Part shown: piece by piece, positions 21,181 to 31,289 of the stretch
How the letters are laid out: each line of letters opens with the position of its first letter
Numbering within the stretch: the stretch's first letter is position 1
From: Vibrio furnissii CIP 102972
GTDB taxonomy: Bacteria > Pseudomonadota > Gammaproteobacteria > Enterobacterales > Vibrionaceae
Assembly (NCBI RefSeq): GCF_000176175.1
Contig: NZ_ACZP01000013.1
Span: forward strand, 682,001-746,000
DNA: 64,000 bases
Direction: 5' to 3'
Made by a program: the position numbers and the translations under genes
Notes under the pieces: generated by a model
Databases searched by the model: none
The model's input: only the letters and a program-made list of their open reading frames with translations
What the model was told of the DNA's origin: nothing

Positions 21181-22131
21181 TTAATGCTTGGCAGCGGTTG
21201 CGCTGATCGAGCCGAAACCGGCGATCCATTCGGGAATTTCCCGGTAATAGCGCCCTTCTGTTTGATAAGGTCCAAAGGCTGACATGGCGGCAAAAGCTGC
21301 CACCCAAGTTTTCACTTCGTGGGTCGATTTGCCCGCAATGTCAGACAGATCTTGGTTATTCATGGCATCGAGTTTCTGAATGTCGCCATTGGCTAGATCG
21401 GTCATGAAAGACTGATCCCATTCAGGATTGAGTGGATGCAGCGTGGTTTGGTCTTGAACGAAATCCACCGCGGCATCGACCACGCGTTGAGTACGCGCAT
21501 GACGTTCGTTGTCTGGCAGCTCACGGCCACTGCCTTTTAAGCGATCCGCCATGTGCTCGTTGGCCGTCGCCAATTCAGGCACTGGCGGCTGATGCGACAA
21601 ACCGCCGGATGCGAGGATCAACACGCGTTTGTTGAGGTTGGCGGCAAATTCGCCGATGGCTTCACCCAGCAGACGCGCCCGTTGAAAACTGGGCAGCGGC
21701 TTGGCAACGCCATTCACAAACACAGGAATGACGGGAATGCTGTCTAAGTCGCCAATCAGAAACTCCAGCGGCTGCGCAAAGCCGTGGTCTACTTGCATGG
21801 TGTAAGACACCGCAGCGTCTACACCTTTCGAAAGCACATAGGTGGCGCACTCTTCGGCAAGCGCTTTTGGCACATTGAGTGGCCCGGCCAGCGTTCCGAA
21901 ATCACCGATGGCATGCGCCGCCATGCCGATACAAAATGAAGGCATGATGTCGTAGAAGAAGCCGTTGTAATGGTCGGGAGAGAATAAAATGATCAACTCC
22001 GGATCAAACGCTTCGATTCGCTGGCGCGCTTGTTGAATCACGCCGTTCACTTCATCCAAGACACTCTGTTCTGGGTCGACATAGCCCACCAAGGGGCTAT
22101 GTGACAGACAATGCATATATACTGAGGCCAT
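21181..22131 (-). CDS. mhpB: 2,3-dihydroxyphenylpropionate 1,2-dioxygenase
   Basis: 316-residue type III (LigB-like) extradiol dioxygenase. Opens the ring of DHPP or dihydroxycinnamate next to the diol using Fe(II). Conserved residues HCLSHSPL near the start, SPDH ending at H54, and the catalytic D115, H116 and H180, each one position later than the E. coli numbering because of one extra N-terminal residue. ATG 22131 lies one base after the mhpA stop. Confidence 0.96.
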   Translation of the reverse strand: MASVYMHCLSHSPLVGYVDPEQSVLDEVNGVIQQARQRIEAFDPELIILFSPDHYNGFFYDIMPSFCIGMAAHAIGDFGTLAGPLNVPKALAEECATYVLSKGVDAAVSYTMQVDHGFAQPLEFLIGDLDSIPVIPVFVNGVAKPLPSFQRARLLGEAIGEFAANLNKRVLILASGGLSHQPPVPELATANEHMADRLKGSGRELPDNERHARTQRVVDAAVDFVQDQTTLHPLNPEWDQSFMTDLANGDIQKLDAMNNQDLSDIAGKSTHEVKTWVAAFAAMSAFGPYQTEGRYYREIPEWIAGFGSISATAAKH

Positions 22132-22132
22132 A

Positions 22133-23818
22133 TCACGCTACCTTTTTGCTAGACGAGGTCGAAGACACCGGCTCCAAGACGGTAAGTGCGAACAACTTAT
22201 GACGGACCTGCTGACACAAGTTCTGCAAGGTTTGCGGAATCGCAATGCCTGCGACGAAACGGTCTGGTCGAAGCAACGCAACCGATGCAGGATAACGGCC
22301 AAACCACTCTTTCAGCGCGCCCGTCTCGTCACCAATGCACACTACATCCGGGTGGCATTTCAGATCGCCTTTCAATTGCACCGAAGGAACCACCTGAATA
22401 AACTGCGTGCCGAGATGTTGCCAATGCTTGATTTCGCTCTCGCTGAGGCCTTGCATTGGGTCTGTGCCCCAACTCACGATGGCAAAACGTTGACCAATCA
22501 CATCATCCAATTTGACGATGTCGTCACCCACGCGCACCGACGGTTGAATGAACAATTTGCCAACCGGCGACGATTTCAGCGCAGGCGTGGCTTCCACCAC
22601 CACACCGTGGTCATATTTCGGCATCGGTTTGAAACGCATTTCAAGGAAATAACGTTTGATTGGTGGCAAGTAATTCAGCAGCCAAGACACGCCATCGCGC
22701 AGCGTCGCTTGCCATTTTTTAGGTGGCGCGAGCACATGACCAGCAGTCACTGACAAATCAATCATCGCTTTTGCGTGGTCACGACGCTCTTGTTGGTACG
22801 TGTCCAGCAGTTGCGGATCCGCCAAGCCTTGCACAACCAACGCCAGTTTCCATGCCAAGTTGTTGGCATCACGCATGCCCGAGTTATAGCCTTGACCTTG
22901 CCAAACCGGCATGATGTGCGCGGCATCACCGGCAAGCAGGATGCGATGTTCGCGGAACTTGCCCGCCAGACGTGCGTTGTGTGTGTAAACGCGCTGGCGA
23001 ATGAACTCGACGTTCTCCGTAGAAGGCAACACTTTGCGCAGCAGGCGCTCCATGTTCTCTGGTTTGCTCAGCTCTTCTTCGGTTTCACCCGGCATCACCA
23101 TAAATTCAAAACGGCGAATGCCTTGTGGTAGTGCAGCCGACACGTAAGGACGTTCTGCATCGCAGCACATGTAGATGTTTGGGGTGCCCAATGGATCATT
23201 TTTCAGGTCCATCACGATCCATTGGTTTGGCGCAGTTTCGCCATCAAATGAGATGTTGAGCGAGCGGCGAACCAAACTGTTCCCGCCATCACACGCCACC
23301 ATGTAACGTGCCGTGATCTGCTCAGTTTCGCCCTGCTCATTGGTGAGGGTTGCCCATACTTTTTCTGAGTCCTGACCAAATTCCGTCATTTCGCGTGAGA
23401 ACAGCACTTGCACATTCGAAAAACGGTCGAGGCCGTCATACAGGGCTTTGTCCGCCATCGGCTGGATAAACGCGTTACGACGCGGCCAACCAAACTCGTC
23501 GGTCATGGGCTGAATATCGGCAAAACAGCGACCTTTCGGAGTCAGGAAACGCATGGCATGTAGGGGTGTGGTATACGGCAAGACCTCATTGGCGAGATCA
23601 ATCGCTTGGAAAGCGCGCAGGCTTTCATCGTCAAGGCCAATCGCACGGGGGTAATCGATCAGGGTCGGCAGTTTTTCAACAACCGTGACGTTGACGCCTT
23701 GCCCACCCAGATAGTTAGCAATCATCAAACCGACCGGACCAGCGCCCACGATCATGACATCAGTGTCTATGTTCGTACGAGCGTCCGTCGTTTTAGTAAT
23801 GGATACAGTCACTTTCAT
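22133..23818 (-). CDS. mhpA: 3-(3-hydroxyphenyl)propionate hydroxylase
   Basis: About 561 residues, FAD-dependent aromatic monooxygenase that hydroxylates 3HPP (and 3-hydroxycinnamate) to DHPP with NADH and O2. FAD motif [13 protein letters not shown] near the start, DG motif [13 protein letters not shown] motif [19 protein letters not shown]; strong similarity to E. coli MhpA throughout. The start is uncertain: ATG 23818 has GGAG only 3 bases away, while GTG 23812 would have it at 8 bases; the open frame continues 65 codons further upstream without family similarity. First gene of mhpABCDFE. Confidence 0.95.
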   Translation of the reverse strand: MKVTVSITKTTDARTNIDTDVMIVGAGPVGLMIANYLGGQGVNVTVVEKLPTLIDYPRAIGLDDESLRAFQAIDLANEVLPYTTPLHAMRFLTPKGRCFADIQPMTDEFGWPRRNAFIQPMADKALYDGLDRFSNVQVLFSREMTEFGQDSEKVWATLTNEQGETEQITARYMVACDGGNSLVRRSLNISFDGETAPNQWIVMDLKNDPLGTPNIYMCCDAERPYVSAALPQGIRRFEFMVMPGETEEELSKPENMERLLRKVLPSTENVEFIRQRVYTHNARLAGKFREHRILLAGDAAHIMPVWQGQGYNSGMRDANNLAWKLALVVQGLADPQLLDTYQQERRDHAKAMIDLSVTAGHVLAPPKKWQATLRDGVSWLLNYLPPIKRYFLEMRFKPMPKYDHGVVVEATPALKSSPVGKLFIQPSVRVGDDIVKLDDVIGQRFAIVSWGTDPMQGLSESEIKHWQHLGTQFIQVVPSVQLKGDLKCHPDVVCIGDETGALKEWFGRYPASVALLRPDRFVAGIAIPQTLQNLCQQVRHKLFALTVLEPVSSTSSSKKVA

Positions 23819-23960
23819 TACTCCAAGTTCGTTCACGTAGGGACACCCTTGTGTGCAAAGTATTCGGTGTTGCCACAAGGGAAAGTTTTTAATAACCACA
23901 CAATTAATGTGAATATTTATTTTTAAACTTGTTATAGATGTTTTTATTTTGTTACTAGCG

Positions 23961-23988
23961 AGTATATGAAGGGCTAAGTTTTCCTCAA
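23961..23988 (-). promoter_or_regulatory. Candidate mhp promoter
   Basis: On the minus strand TTGAGG (23988-23983), 16-base spacer, then TATACT (23966-23961). A start about 7 bases further (near 23954) would leave roughly 136 bases of leader before mhpA and put the GTGCAC operator centre at about -59, in keeping with MhpR activation in E. coli. Confidence 0.6.
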
Positions 23989-24004
23989 TCAGAAACGACT
24001 CAAA

Positions 24005-24021
24005 TGTGCACATAGTGCACT
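24005..24021 (-). promoter_or_regulatory. Probable MhpR operator
   Basis: On the minus strand AGTGCACTATGTGCACA: two GTGCAC units separated by three bases. From memory, the E. coli MhpR operator has the same GTGCAC-N3-GTGCAC layout and is centred near -58. The site lies about 190 bases upstream of mhpA and about 59 bases upstream of the predicted transcription start. I saw no second copy in the other regulatory gaps of the cluster. Confidence 0.72.
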
Positions 24022-24223
24022 TGGTTGTTTTAATTGATGTTTATTACAAAATGGCACGACACCAACGCTATTGAGGAAATACGTTTTAGCGAGAGAAGTG
24101 AGACTTAGATCGAACAATTCAGGCCGATAAAATCGCGAAATTTCGAAGGATGTGAGTAGAAAGTTGCAAAATGAGGCGTAAAAACCCACGGTCACAGACC
24201 GTGTGTTTAAGAGTAAAAAAACA

Positions 24224-24249
24224 AAAAACCAGCCGTTCGGCTGGTTTTT
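24224..24249 (-). terminator. Terminator of the outer-membrane protein gene
   Basis: Arms AAAAACCAGCC and GGCTGGTTTTT with loop GTTC, followed on the minus strand by a long T-rich run. It lies just after the stop of the beta-barrel gene. The gap from here to the MhpR operator holds only a small ACGGT/ACCGT hairpin and no gene. Confidence 0.9.
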
Positions 24250-24270
24250 CAATGGCGGTTTAACGTCGAC

Positions 24271-24747
24271 TTAGAGGAAGTGGAACGTTGCGTTCAGGCT
24301 GAACGTGTCGATGCTGTCTTTATCCAGATCGTATTTGTGGTAGCTTGCGCCCACAGAGAATGGACCCATGATGAAGTATTCTGCGCCGATACCGTACATG
24401 ATATCGATGTCGTCATCTTTGTTGCCATTCACTTCTGTTTTCCATGAATGCAGACCGCCGCGTGCATACACATGCAGTGGGCCAAAATCGATGCTTGGTT
24501 TCAACGCAAAGTAAACGGTGGATGCAGAGATGTCTGTACCATTGTCGCTGAAATCACCAAAATCGGTGTAACCCGCTTCCACACCGATGAATGGCAGAAT
24601 GCCAGTCCCTGCGTGAACTGTGTAAGACGTGCTGGTGTCACCTTTGTAGTCCGCTTGACCAATCGAGGCACCACCGTAGATCCAAGAATCAGCCAGCGCT
24701 GTTGAAGATACACCGATCAAAGCCAGTGCCAGTAAAGTCTTTTTCAT
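24271..24747 (-). CDS. Small outer-membrane beta-barrel protein
   Basis: 158 residues. Signal peptide MKKTLLALALIGVSSTALA (cleavage after residue 19), then alternating hydrophobic strands with glycine-rich turns (YGGASIGQADYKG, GVEAGYTDFGDF, GIGAEYFIMGPFSVGASYHKY) and a C-terminal phenylalanine-leucine (TFHFL). This fits the OmpA-transmembrane/opacity-like eight-stranded barrel group. Function unknown. ATG 24747 is chosen for AAGG 6 bases upstream; the frame opens 18 codons earlier without signal-peptide character. Confidence 0.85.
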   Translation of the reverse strand: MKKTLLALALIGVSSTALADSWIYGGASIGQADYKGDTSTSYTVHAGTGILPFIGVEAGYTDFGDFSDNGTDISASTVYFALKPSIDFGPLHVYARGGLHSWKTEVNGNKDDDIDIMYGIGAEYFIMGPFSVGASYHKYDLDKDSIDTFSLNATFHFL

Positions 24748-24846
24748 GTTTAACCTTCTCATCGTTATGAGGCAATGCTCCCTGCGGCCATTCATTGCCA
24801 TGTTGCGCCAAATTATAGTGATATTGATAAGCTATGCAATTCCTGT

Positions 24847-24873
24847 ACCCGGGTTGGTGTCAAAAACCCGGGT
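24847..24873. other. GC-rich hairpin after hrpA
   Basis: Nine-base arms ACCCGGGTT and AACCCGGGT with a nine-base loop, 6 bases beyond the hrpA stop. No T-tract follows on the minus strand, so termination would be weak or factor-dependent. Confidence 0.45.
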
Positions 24874-24879
24874 CAGTGG

Positions 24880-27800
24880 TTAACAGGCATCAATCGCGTT
24901 CTTCACGCGCTTATCGGATACCGGATACGGTGTGCCCAACTGCTGCGCGAAAAAGCTGACGCGCAACTCTTCCAGCATCCAGCGGATCTCTTTCACATTC
25001 TCCGGTACAACCATGCCTTTCGGAATCTTGTTCAGCAGCTCTTGATAATCTTTCGCGACCGATTCAATCTTCAACATGTGTAAACGGTCTTTATTCGGGT
25101 CAATCGGCAGTTTTTCCATGCGGCGTTCAATGGCCTTCATGTAACGCAGAATGTCCGGCAGACGTTTCCAACCACACTCCGTGGCGAATCCTTTAAAGAT
25201 AAGCCCTTCGATTTGCGCTTTGATGTCGGAGAGCGCAAACGCCATGGTGAAGTCGATTTTCCCTTTTAAGCGTTTGTTAATGTTATAGGCGGTCGTGAGG
25301 ATGGTTTCCACTTGCTTGGCAATATCCACCACAGTATCTCCCAATTCTGCGCGCACGAACTCTTTTAGCGCTTCAAACGCTTCCGGTTCCCACGCCATAC
25401 CGCCATGCTGCTCAATCAGCTTATCGATGCCACACGCAATGCAGTCATCAATCAGATCCATCACTTTGCCGTACGGGTTGAAATACAATCCTAGTTTCGA
25501 CTTGTTCGGCAAATTGCTGTGTAAGTACTTAATAGGCGACGGTACATTGAGCAGAATTAAGCGGCGCTGACCTTCACGCATCGCATTGTTTTGCTCTTGC
25601 TCAGTCTCAAACAGTTTGATTTCCACACTGTCTTTGTTATCCACCAACGCCGGAAACGCTTTAACTTCAAAGCCACCCCGTTTTTGCTGGTAAACGCGCG
25701 GCAGTTCGCCAAATGACCATGTGTGCAAATCTTTCTGTTCGATGTCGTCATCGGCCACTTTTGACAACGTTTCCTGAACTTTCTCTTTCAGGCTCTCTTT
25801 CAGCGCGTGCAGATCTTTGTTTTCGTTCAGCTTGCGGTTGCGATGATCCACCGCACGGAACGTCACTTTCAAATGATCTGGTACTTGTTCCCATTTCCAA
25901 TCATCACGCAGCACTTCCACGCCTGTCATGCGGCGCAGCTCTTTTTCCAGTGCATCCAACAGCGGCGCTTCCATTGGCTTCACTCGAGCAAGGAAGGCAT
26001 CGGCATAGTTCGGCGCTGGAACAAAGTTTTTGCGCAGCGTTTTGGGCAACGATTTGATCAGGCTGACCACCAGCTCATGGCGCAGACCGGGGATCTGCCA
26101 ATCAAAACCTTGCGGCTCAATCTGGTTGAGAATCGGCAGCGGCAGATGAACCGTGACACCGTCACTATCATCCCCCGGTTCAAACTGATAACTCAGCTTG
26201 AGCTTAATGCCATTTTGATACCAAAAGTTCGGGTAATCTAAATCCGTGATGTGGCTGGCATCGCCCTTAAACAGCATCTCTTTTTCAAAGTTCAGCAGTT
26301 CTGGATTGGCTTTGCTTGCCCCTTTCCACCAGCTGTCAAAATGACGGCCTGAAACTACGTCGGTGCCGACACGTTGATCGTAGAAGTGGAATAGCTCGTC
26401 GTCGTCCACCAGAATATCGCGGCGACGAGATTTGTGTTCCAGCTCTTCCACTTCTTGCAACAGTGCGCGGTTTTGTTTGAAGAATGCGTGTTTGGTTTCC
26501 CATTCCCCTTCCACCAGCGCGCTGCGAATGAAGATCTCGCGGCTGAGCGTCGCATCAATGTTGCCGTAGTTCACCAAACGCTTCGGCACAATTGGCACGC
26601 CGTACAGCATTACTTTTTCGTACGCCATCACCGCCGCACGTTTTTTCGACCAATGCGGCTCACTGTAACTGCGTTTGATTAGGTGTTTGGCAAGCGGTTC
26701 AATCCATTCCGGTTGAATCTTCGCTACCATGCGCGCCCACAACTTCGAGGTTTCTACCAGTTCTGCGGCCATCACCCACTTCGGCTGTTTCTTAAACAAA
26801 CCAGACGCAGGGAAGATGTTAAAGCGCGCATTGCGAGCGCCGTGATAGTCGTTTTTCTCCTGATCCTTCGCCCCGATATGCGACAGCAGACCAACCAAAA
26901 TCGCGCTATGTACGGCTTGGTAACTGCCCGGTTCATCGTTCAGCTTGTATTCCATTTCTCGCATCGACTGATGCAATTGGAAATACACATCTTGCCACTC
27001 ACGAATGCGCAGGTAGTTGAGGTAATCTTGTTTACACTGGCGGCGGAATTGGTTGCTGCTCAGTGCTTTTTGCTGCTCTTTGACGTAATTCCACACATTC
27101 ACCAATGTGAGGAAATCGGACTCTTCATCGAAGAAACGGCGATGTTTGTCATCCGACGATTGTTGTTTGTCGCTCGGACGTTCACGCGGATCCTGAATCG
27201 ACAACCCTGCGGCAATCACCATCACTTCTTTTAAACAGCCATAACGCGGCGCTTCCAACACCATTCGCGCCAAACGTGGGTCAATCGGCAAACGAGCCAA
27301 CTTGCGACCCACTTCGGTTAAGCGTTTCTTCGGATCGCTGGCATCGGCATTAATGGCACCCAACTCTTCCAGCAAGCGCACACCATCTTGAATGTTGCGT
27401 TTGTCCGGAGCTTCCACAAACGGGAACGCTTCAATGTCACCTAAACCCAACGCGGTCATTTGCAAAATAACCGAGGCCAAGTTGGTGCGCAGAATTTCAG
27501 GATCGGTAAACTCTGGGCGCGAGAGGAAATCGTCCTCAGAGTACAAACGAATACAGATCCCCTCTTCCACACGGCCACAGCGACCTTTACGCTGGTTAGC
27601 ACTTGCTTGTGAAATCGGTTCAATCGGCAGACGTTGCACCTTGGTGCGGTAGCTGTAACGGCTAATCCGCGCCGTACCCGGGTCAATCACGTATTTAATG
27701 CCCGGCACGGTCAGCGACGTTTCCGCCACGTTGGTGGCCAGAACAATGCGTCGGCCCGCGTGGGGTTGGAAAATCTTATTCTGCTCTCCGGCCGACAAAC

Positions 27801-28803
27801 GGGCGTACAGCGGCACAATTTCCGTGTCACGCAACTTGCGCTTAGCCAGCGCGTCCGCCGTGTCACGAATTTCACGTTCACCGTTCATGAAGATCAGAAT
27901 GTCGCCCAATCCTTCATCACACAGTTCATCCACCGCCTCGAAGATGCCTTCAAGCTGGTCGTGATCACTCTCATCTTCACCTGCCAGCGGGCGATAACGC
28001 GTTTCCACGGGGTAAGTCCGGCCCGACACTTCAATGATCGGCGCGCCATTAAAATGATTTGAAAAGCGCTCAGGGTCGATGGTCGCAGAGGTGATGATAA
28101 TTTTCAGATCCGGACGACGCGGCAACAGCTCTTTCAGATAACCCAAAATGAAATCGATGTTGAGGCTGCGCTCGTGCGCTTCATCGATAATGATGGTGTC
28201 GTATTGATTGAGATAACGGTCGTGTTGAATCTCCGCCAGCAAAATACCGTCGGTCATCAGTTTGATTTGAGTTTGATCTGAAATTTGGTCGTTAAAACGC
28301 ACCTTATAACCGACAAAACCGCCGAGTTCAGTTTCCATCTCATCCGCAATGCGGTTGGCGACCGACCGAGCCGCCAGACGACGGGGCTGAGTATGACCAA
28401 TCAGGCCAAACTTACCGCGCCCAAGCTCGGCACAAATTTTAGGGAGCTGCGTGGTTTTACCCGACCCCGTTTCCCCCGCCACAATCACCACTTGGTGCGC
28501 TTGAATCGCTCTGGCGATGTCGTCACGCTTTTGGCTAACGGGCAGCAGATCGGGATAGTCGATTTTGATTTTCTGAGCCATGCGCTGCTCCACGGTCATC
28601 ATGGACTGCGCAATCTCAAGGGCGATTTCGTCAAACACAGCATGGCGCGCTTGTTCATTTTTGATTTTGCTAGCGCCACTGATTCGCTTGTTAAAACGAA
28701 AACGGTCTTTAATCAGACACTGTTTCAGTGCCTTCTTCAGCGATTCCGCGCTGTTTGCTTTCGCAACCGCTGACTTTTCTTTTTGGGGCTGTGACTGAGT
28801 CAA
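24880..28803 (-). CDS. hrpA: ATP-dependent RNA helicase HrpA
   Basis: 1307 residues (E. coli HrpA 1300), DEAH-box helicase. Walker A GETGSGKT at 110-117, DEAH at 207-210, SATI, then the RecA2 QRKGRCGR block, winged-helix/HA2/OB domains and the long HrpA-specific C-terminal region. In E. coli HrpA acts on mRNA and resolves stalled ribosomes. The start is TTG at 28803 with AGGAA 5 bases upstream; the first in-frame methionine is about 68 codons in and inside conserved sequence. Divergent from azoR. Confidence 0.95.
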   Translation of the reverse strand: MTQSQPQKEKSAVAKANSAESLKKALKQCLIKDRFRFNKRISGASKIKNEQARHAVFDEIALEIAQSMMTVEQRMAQKIKIDYPDLLPVSQKRDDIARAIQAHQVVIVAGETGSGKTTQLPKICAELGRGKFGLIGHTQPRRLAARSVANRIADEMETELGGFVGYKVRFNDQISDQTQIKLMTDGILLAEIQHDRYLNQYDTIIIDEAHERSLNIDFILGYLKELLPRRPDLKIIITSATIDPERFSNHFNGAPIIEVSGRTYPVETRYRPLAGEDESDHDQLEGIFEAVDELCDEGLGDILIFMNGEREIRDTADALAKRKLRDTEIVPLYARLSAGEQNKIFQPHAGRRIVLATNVAETSLTVPGIKYVIDPGTARISRYSYRTKVQRLPIEPISQASANQRKGRCGRVEEGICIRLYSEDDFLSRPEFTDPEILRTNLASVILQMTALGLGDIEAFPFVEAPDKRNIQDGVRLLEELGAINADASDPKKRLTEVGRKLARLPIDPRLARMVLEAPRYGCLKEVMVIAAGLSIQDPRERPSDKQQSSDDKHRRFFDEESDFLTLVNVWNYVKEQQKALSSNQFRRQCKQDYLNYLRIREWQDVYFQLHQSMREMEYKLNDEPGSYQAVHSAILVGLLSHIGAKDQEKNDYHGARNARFNIFPASGLFKKQPKWVMAAELVETSKLWARMVAKIQPEWIEPLAKHLIKRSYSEPHWSKKRAAVMAYEKVMLYGVPIVPKRLVNYGNIDATLSREIFIRSALVEGEWETKHAFFKQNRALLQEVEELEHKSRRRDILVDDDELFHFYDQRVGTDVVSGRHFDSWWKGASKANPELLNFEKEMLFKGDASHITDLDYPNFWYQNGIKLKLSYQFEPGDDSDGVTVHLPLPILNQIEPQGFDWQIPGLRHELVVSLIKSLPKTLRKNFVPAPNYADAFLARVKPMEAPLLDALEKELRRMTGVEVLRDDWKWEQVPDHLKVTFRAVDHRNRKLNENKDLHALKESLKEKVQETLSKVADDDIEQKDLHTWSFGELPRVYQQKRGGFEVKAFPALVDNKDSVEIKLFETEQEQNNAMREGQRRLILLNVPSPIKYLHSNLPNKSKLGLYFNPYGKVMDLIDDCIACGIDKLIEQHGGMAWEPEAFEALKEFVRAELGDTVVDIAKQVETILTTAYNINKRLKGKIDFTMAFALSDIKAQIEGLIFKGFATECGWKRLPDILRYMKAIERRMEKLPIDPNKDRLHMLKIESVAKDYQELLNKIPKGMVVPENVKEIRWMLEELRVSFFAQQLGTPYPVSDKRVKNAIDAC

Positions 28804-28987
28804 AGCATTTCCTATTCTTTTTAATCAACAAAACTGCGCGGATTGTATCACAGTCTTGACGCTGCGGAGGAATTTGCACTTGTTCGATTTTTTTGAATGA
28901 GTTCAGCAAATCTGCCTACTTATCTTGTGCGCTGGCTCTCACTAATATGACCCCATCGACGTGATAACCACAGTAAAGGAACATTAT

Positions 28988-29575
28988 ATGTCTCGTGTAC
29001 TCGCTCTTAAATCAAGCATCCTGGGTGACTATTCTCAATCAAGCAAACTGCTTGATGCCTATCTGACTAAGTTCAACCAAGACGAACTGAACGTGCGCGA
29101 TTTGGCGGCTGATCCCCTGCCAGTTCTGGACTTTTCTGTCGCGACTGCACTGCGTGCCACTGAAGATCTTTCTGAAGATCAACAAAAAGTTGTCGCACTG
29201 TCTGACACCCTGATTGCTGAAATCAAAGCAGCAGATACGCTGGTTATCGCAGCACCTATGTACAACTTCACCATTCCAACGCAGTTGAAAAACTGGTTCG
29301 ATTTGATTGCACGTGCGGGCGTCACCTTCAAATACACTGAAGCGGGCGTAAAAGGCCTGATCGAAGGGAAAAAAGCAGTGGTGATCACCACGCGTGGTGG
29401 TATCCACAAAGATGCTGCAACAGATAACGTGGCGCCTTACCTCAAAACCATTCTGGGTTTCGTGGGCATCACAGATGTTGAATTTGTTTACGCTGAAGCG
29501 CTGAACATGGGTGAAGAGCCTGCCGCAAAAGGCATCGAGTCTGCGAAATCGCAACTAGAAGCCATTGCGCTGTAA
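28988..29575 (+). CDS. azoR: FMN-dependent NADH-azoreductase
   Basis: 195 residues, flavodoxin-like quinone/azo reductase (AzoR). N-terminal [18 protein letters not shown] with the FMN phosphate loop [26 protein letters not shown] contacting FMN, and TTRGG for the ribityl region. It reduces quinones and azo dyes with NADH. ATG 28988 has AAGGA 7 bases upstream, so the nine extra codons of the longer frame are excluded. Two hairpins follow. Confidence 0.93.
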   Translation: MSRVLALKSSILGDYSQSSKLLDAYLTKFNQDELNVRDLAADPLPVLDFSVATALRATEDLSEDQQKVVALSDTLIAEIKAADTLVIAAPMYNFTIPTQLKNWFDLIARAGVTFKYTEAGVKGLIEGKKAVVITTRGGIHKDAATDNVAPYLKTILGFVGITDVEFVYAEALNMGEEPAAKGIESAKSQLEAIAL

Positions 29576-29580
29576 TTCTT

Positions 29581-29601
29581 AAGGGTGCGAAGCGCCCTTT
29601 T
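29581..29601 (+). terminator. Hairpin directly after azoR
   Basis: Arms AAGGGTGC and GCGCCCTT (one T-G pair) with loop GAA, followed by TT. Short T-run, so possibly incomplete termination. Confidence 0.65.
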
Positions 29602-29663
29602 GAACCGGGGAAGCGAACGGAATGACTTCTCCTATTTGTCCTAAATAAAAGTCCTAAGCCTTT

Positions 29664-29692
29664 GCAGCTCCTTAAAAGAGCTGCTTTTTTTT
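29664..29692 (+). terminator. Second, stronger terminator downstream of azoR
   Basis: Arms GCAGCTC and GAGCTGC with a seven-base loop and eight T residues. It may catch read-through from azoR or end a small transcript of the 60-base interval after the first hairpin. Confidence 0.85.
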
Positions 29693-29827
29693 ATCTTGCG
29701 TTGGCGGCTCCAACCGCGCGTCGTCGTTTCATGCACCCGACCTGAAGACGAAATACTCGCCAGTCTGGCCGCCGAAAGCAGCGCATTGCGTTGATATTCA
29801 ATCGGCTCAAAGTGCATATCATAGCAC

Positions 29828-29851
29828 AAAAAACGCCACCCGAAGGTGGCG
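29828..29851 (-). terminator. Terminator of the MipA/OmpV-like gene
   Basis: Arms CGCCACC and GGTGGCG with loop CGAA, then TTTTTTG on the minus strand, immediately beyond the stop codon. Confidence 0.88.
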
Positions 29852-29856
29852 CTGCG

Positions 29857-31167
29857 CTAGAAAGTAAACTGCACATAGACGGTGTTGTAGTTGCTGCCGC
29901 CTTTAATGCGTCCATATTGTGACGATTTCTCGAAAATTGCCGAGCGGTGATGTAGCGAATACCCCAACCACACTTGCTTCCACGTCGGTTGATTGAACAG
30001 GTCACCCATGTTGACATCAAACGAGAAGTCGAGGTAGTTGAGCAGGTGACTGGCGGTGTAGCCCTTGCGATCCATTTCTGTCTTTTCGATGTAGGTGATG
30101 TGGTCAATGTACGACATCCCTTCCGCCACACCAAAACGCCACTGTGTCGGCCAATCAAAGGTGTAATACGCTTTGATGGCGGCAACATATTCCGTGCTGC
30201 TGGTTTGCACATCCGAGTGCCAGTGGTGCACCAAACCCGGCGTAAAGTAAATGTCCAGCGGCAATCCAAACAACTCATCCGTTAATGGATGGCCGTAGAA
30301 CACTGATGTCATCTGGTTGTTATTGGGATCGTTTTCGCGGTTGAAACTGAAAATCTCACCAATGTTTGAGGTGGTGCCCCAGCCGTGCGCGATGCGCAGA
30401 TACCGTTTGTTATTGAGTGACGAGCGTAGCGGCTTGGATTTGTCGTTAAAGAAGCCAAAACCAAAATACACTTCGCCTTGATAACGCTCATTCACCGCAT
30501 CGCTGTGGTAGGCGTTGTCATCCAGACGCGTCGCACTGATTTCGCCCAGCAAGTACAAATTCGACACCACGTGGTAACGCGTTCCGATCCCCAATTTGGC
30601 ATCAACGCCAGCGCCAATATTCTCACTCGACGACTCAGCAAACGCGAAATAGGCACTGTTAAAATCAGCATCTTTGTAGCGCAGCGTCAGTGACGGGCGG
30701 AATTCCCAATCATCAGCTTCAAAATAACCATTGAGGCGCAAGTTGGCGTGAAAACGCAACTCCGAATCGGTCATCAGTTCAGTATCGACCGACCAGCGAT
30801 CATCAATGTGGTACTTCAACTGACCACCAAAGTCGGCGGTGTCGCCTTCCATTGCATTTTGATAACTGGCTGGCACATCGATAAAGCGCATGCGCGATAG
30901 CGCGTTGAGTTCAAGACGATCATCAAAACGATGCAGAAACACGCCGCCTTCCAACCCGCGAACAAACACATGTTCATTTTCAAAAAACATCATCGGCACA
31001 AATGTGGAGACCGACTGATCGTTCGATGGCGTATCAAACGGGATTGAAGCCACACGATACACGGCTGCAATTCCCCATTGCTGCTCGCTTTCCGCCGCGA
31101 CTTGGCAAGAGGTGAATAAAGTGAGGGCCGCGCCACCAAAACGTATCCAAAACCTGTTTTTGTTCAT
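29857..31167 (-). CDS. MipA/OmpV-like outer-membrane protein
   Basis: 436 residues. Signal peptide ends near QVAA (residue 25). The first part resembles MipA/OmpV proteins (WGIAAVYRVASIPF, FFENEHVFVRGLEGGVFLHR) and the remainder is beta-rich with aromatic strand ends, closing with VQFTF as outer-membrane barrels do. It is longer than the usual MipA (about 250 residues), with an extra C-terminal half (FGLPLDIYFTPGLVHHWHSD). In other bacteria MipA links MltA to murein synthase; that role is not implied here. Cargo or function unknown. Confidence 0.75.
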   Translation of the reverse strand: MNKNRFWIRFGGAALTLFTSCQVAAESEQQWGIAAVYRVASIPFDTPSNDQSVSTFVPMMFFENEHVFVRGLEGGVFLHRFDDRLELNALSRMRFIDVPASYQNAMEGDTADFGGQLKYHIDDRWSVDTELMTDSELRFHANLRLNGYFEADDWEFRPSLTLRYKDADFNSAYFAFAESSSENIGAGVDAKLGIGTRYHVVSNLYLLGEISATRLDDNAYHSDAVNERYQGEVYFGFGFFNDKSKPLRSSLNNKRYLRIAHGWGTTSNIGEIFSFNRENDPNNNQMTSVFYGHPLTDELFGLPLDIYFTPGLVHHWHSDVQTSSTEYVAAIKAYYTFDWPTQWRFGVAEGMSYIDHITYIEKTEMDRKGYTASHLLNYLDFSFDVNMGDLFNQPTWKQVWLGYSLHHRSAIFEKSSQYGRIKGGSNYNTVYVQFTF

Positions 31168-31289
31168 ACTTTCTGCTTATGGTCCGGATTGATCACTCAT
31201 TTATTGAGCAATCAACCAAAAGAACTCTTAGTTTTCAATCGAATTGGCCGCTAAAATAACACACATACACCTCTTTAATTGACAGAACT

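Noticed and set aside
29641..29829. 62-codon minus-strand frame between azoR and the MipA-like gene
   Set aside because: It starts with TTG or ATG right after a terminator, has no ribosome site, and its last third runs through the azoR terminator on the other strand. No family likeness. Could still be a small gene, but I cannot support it.
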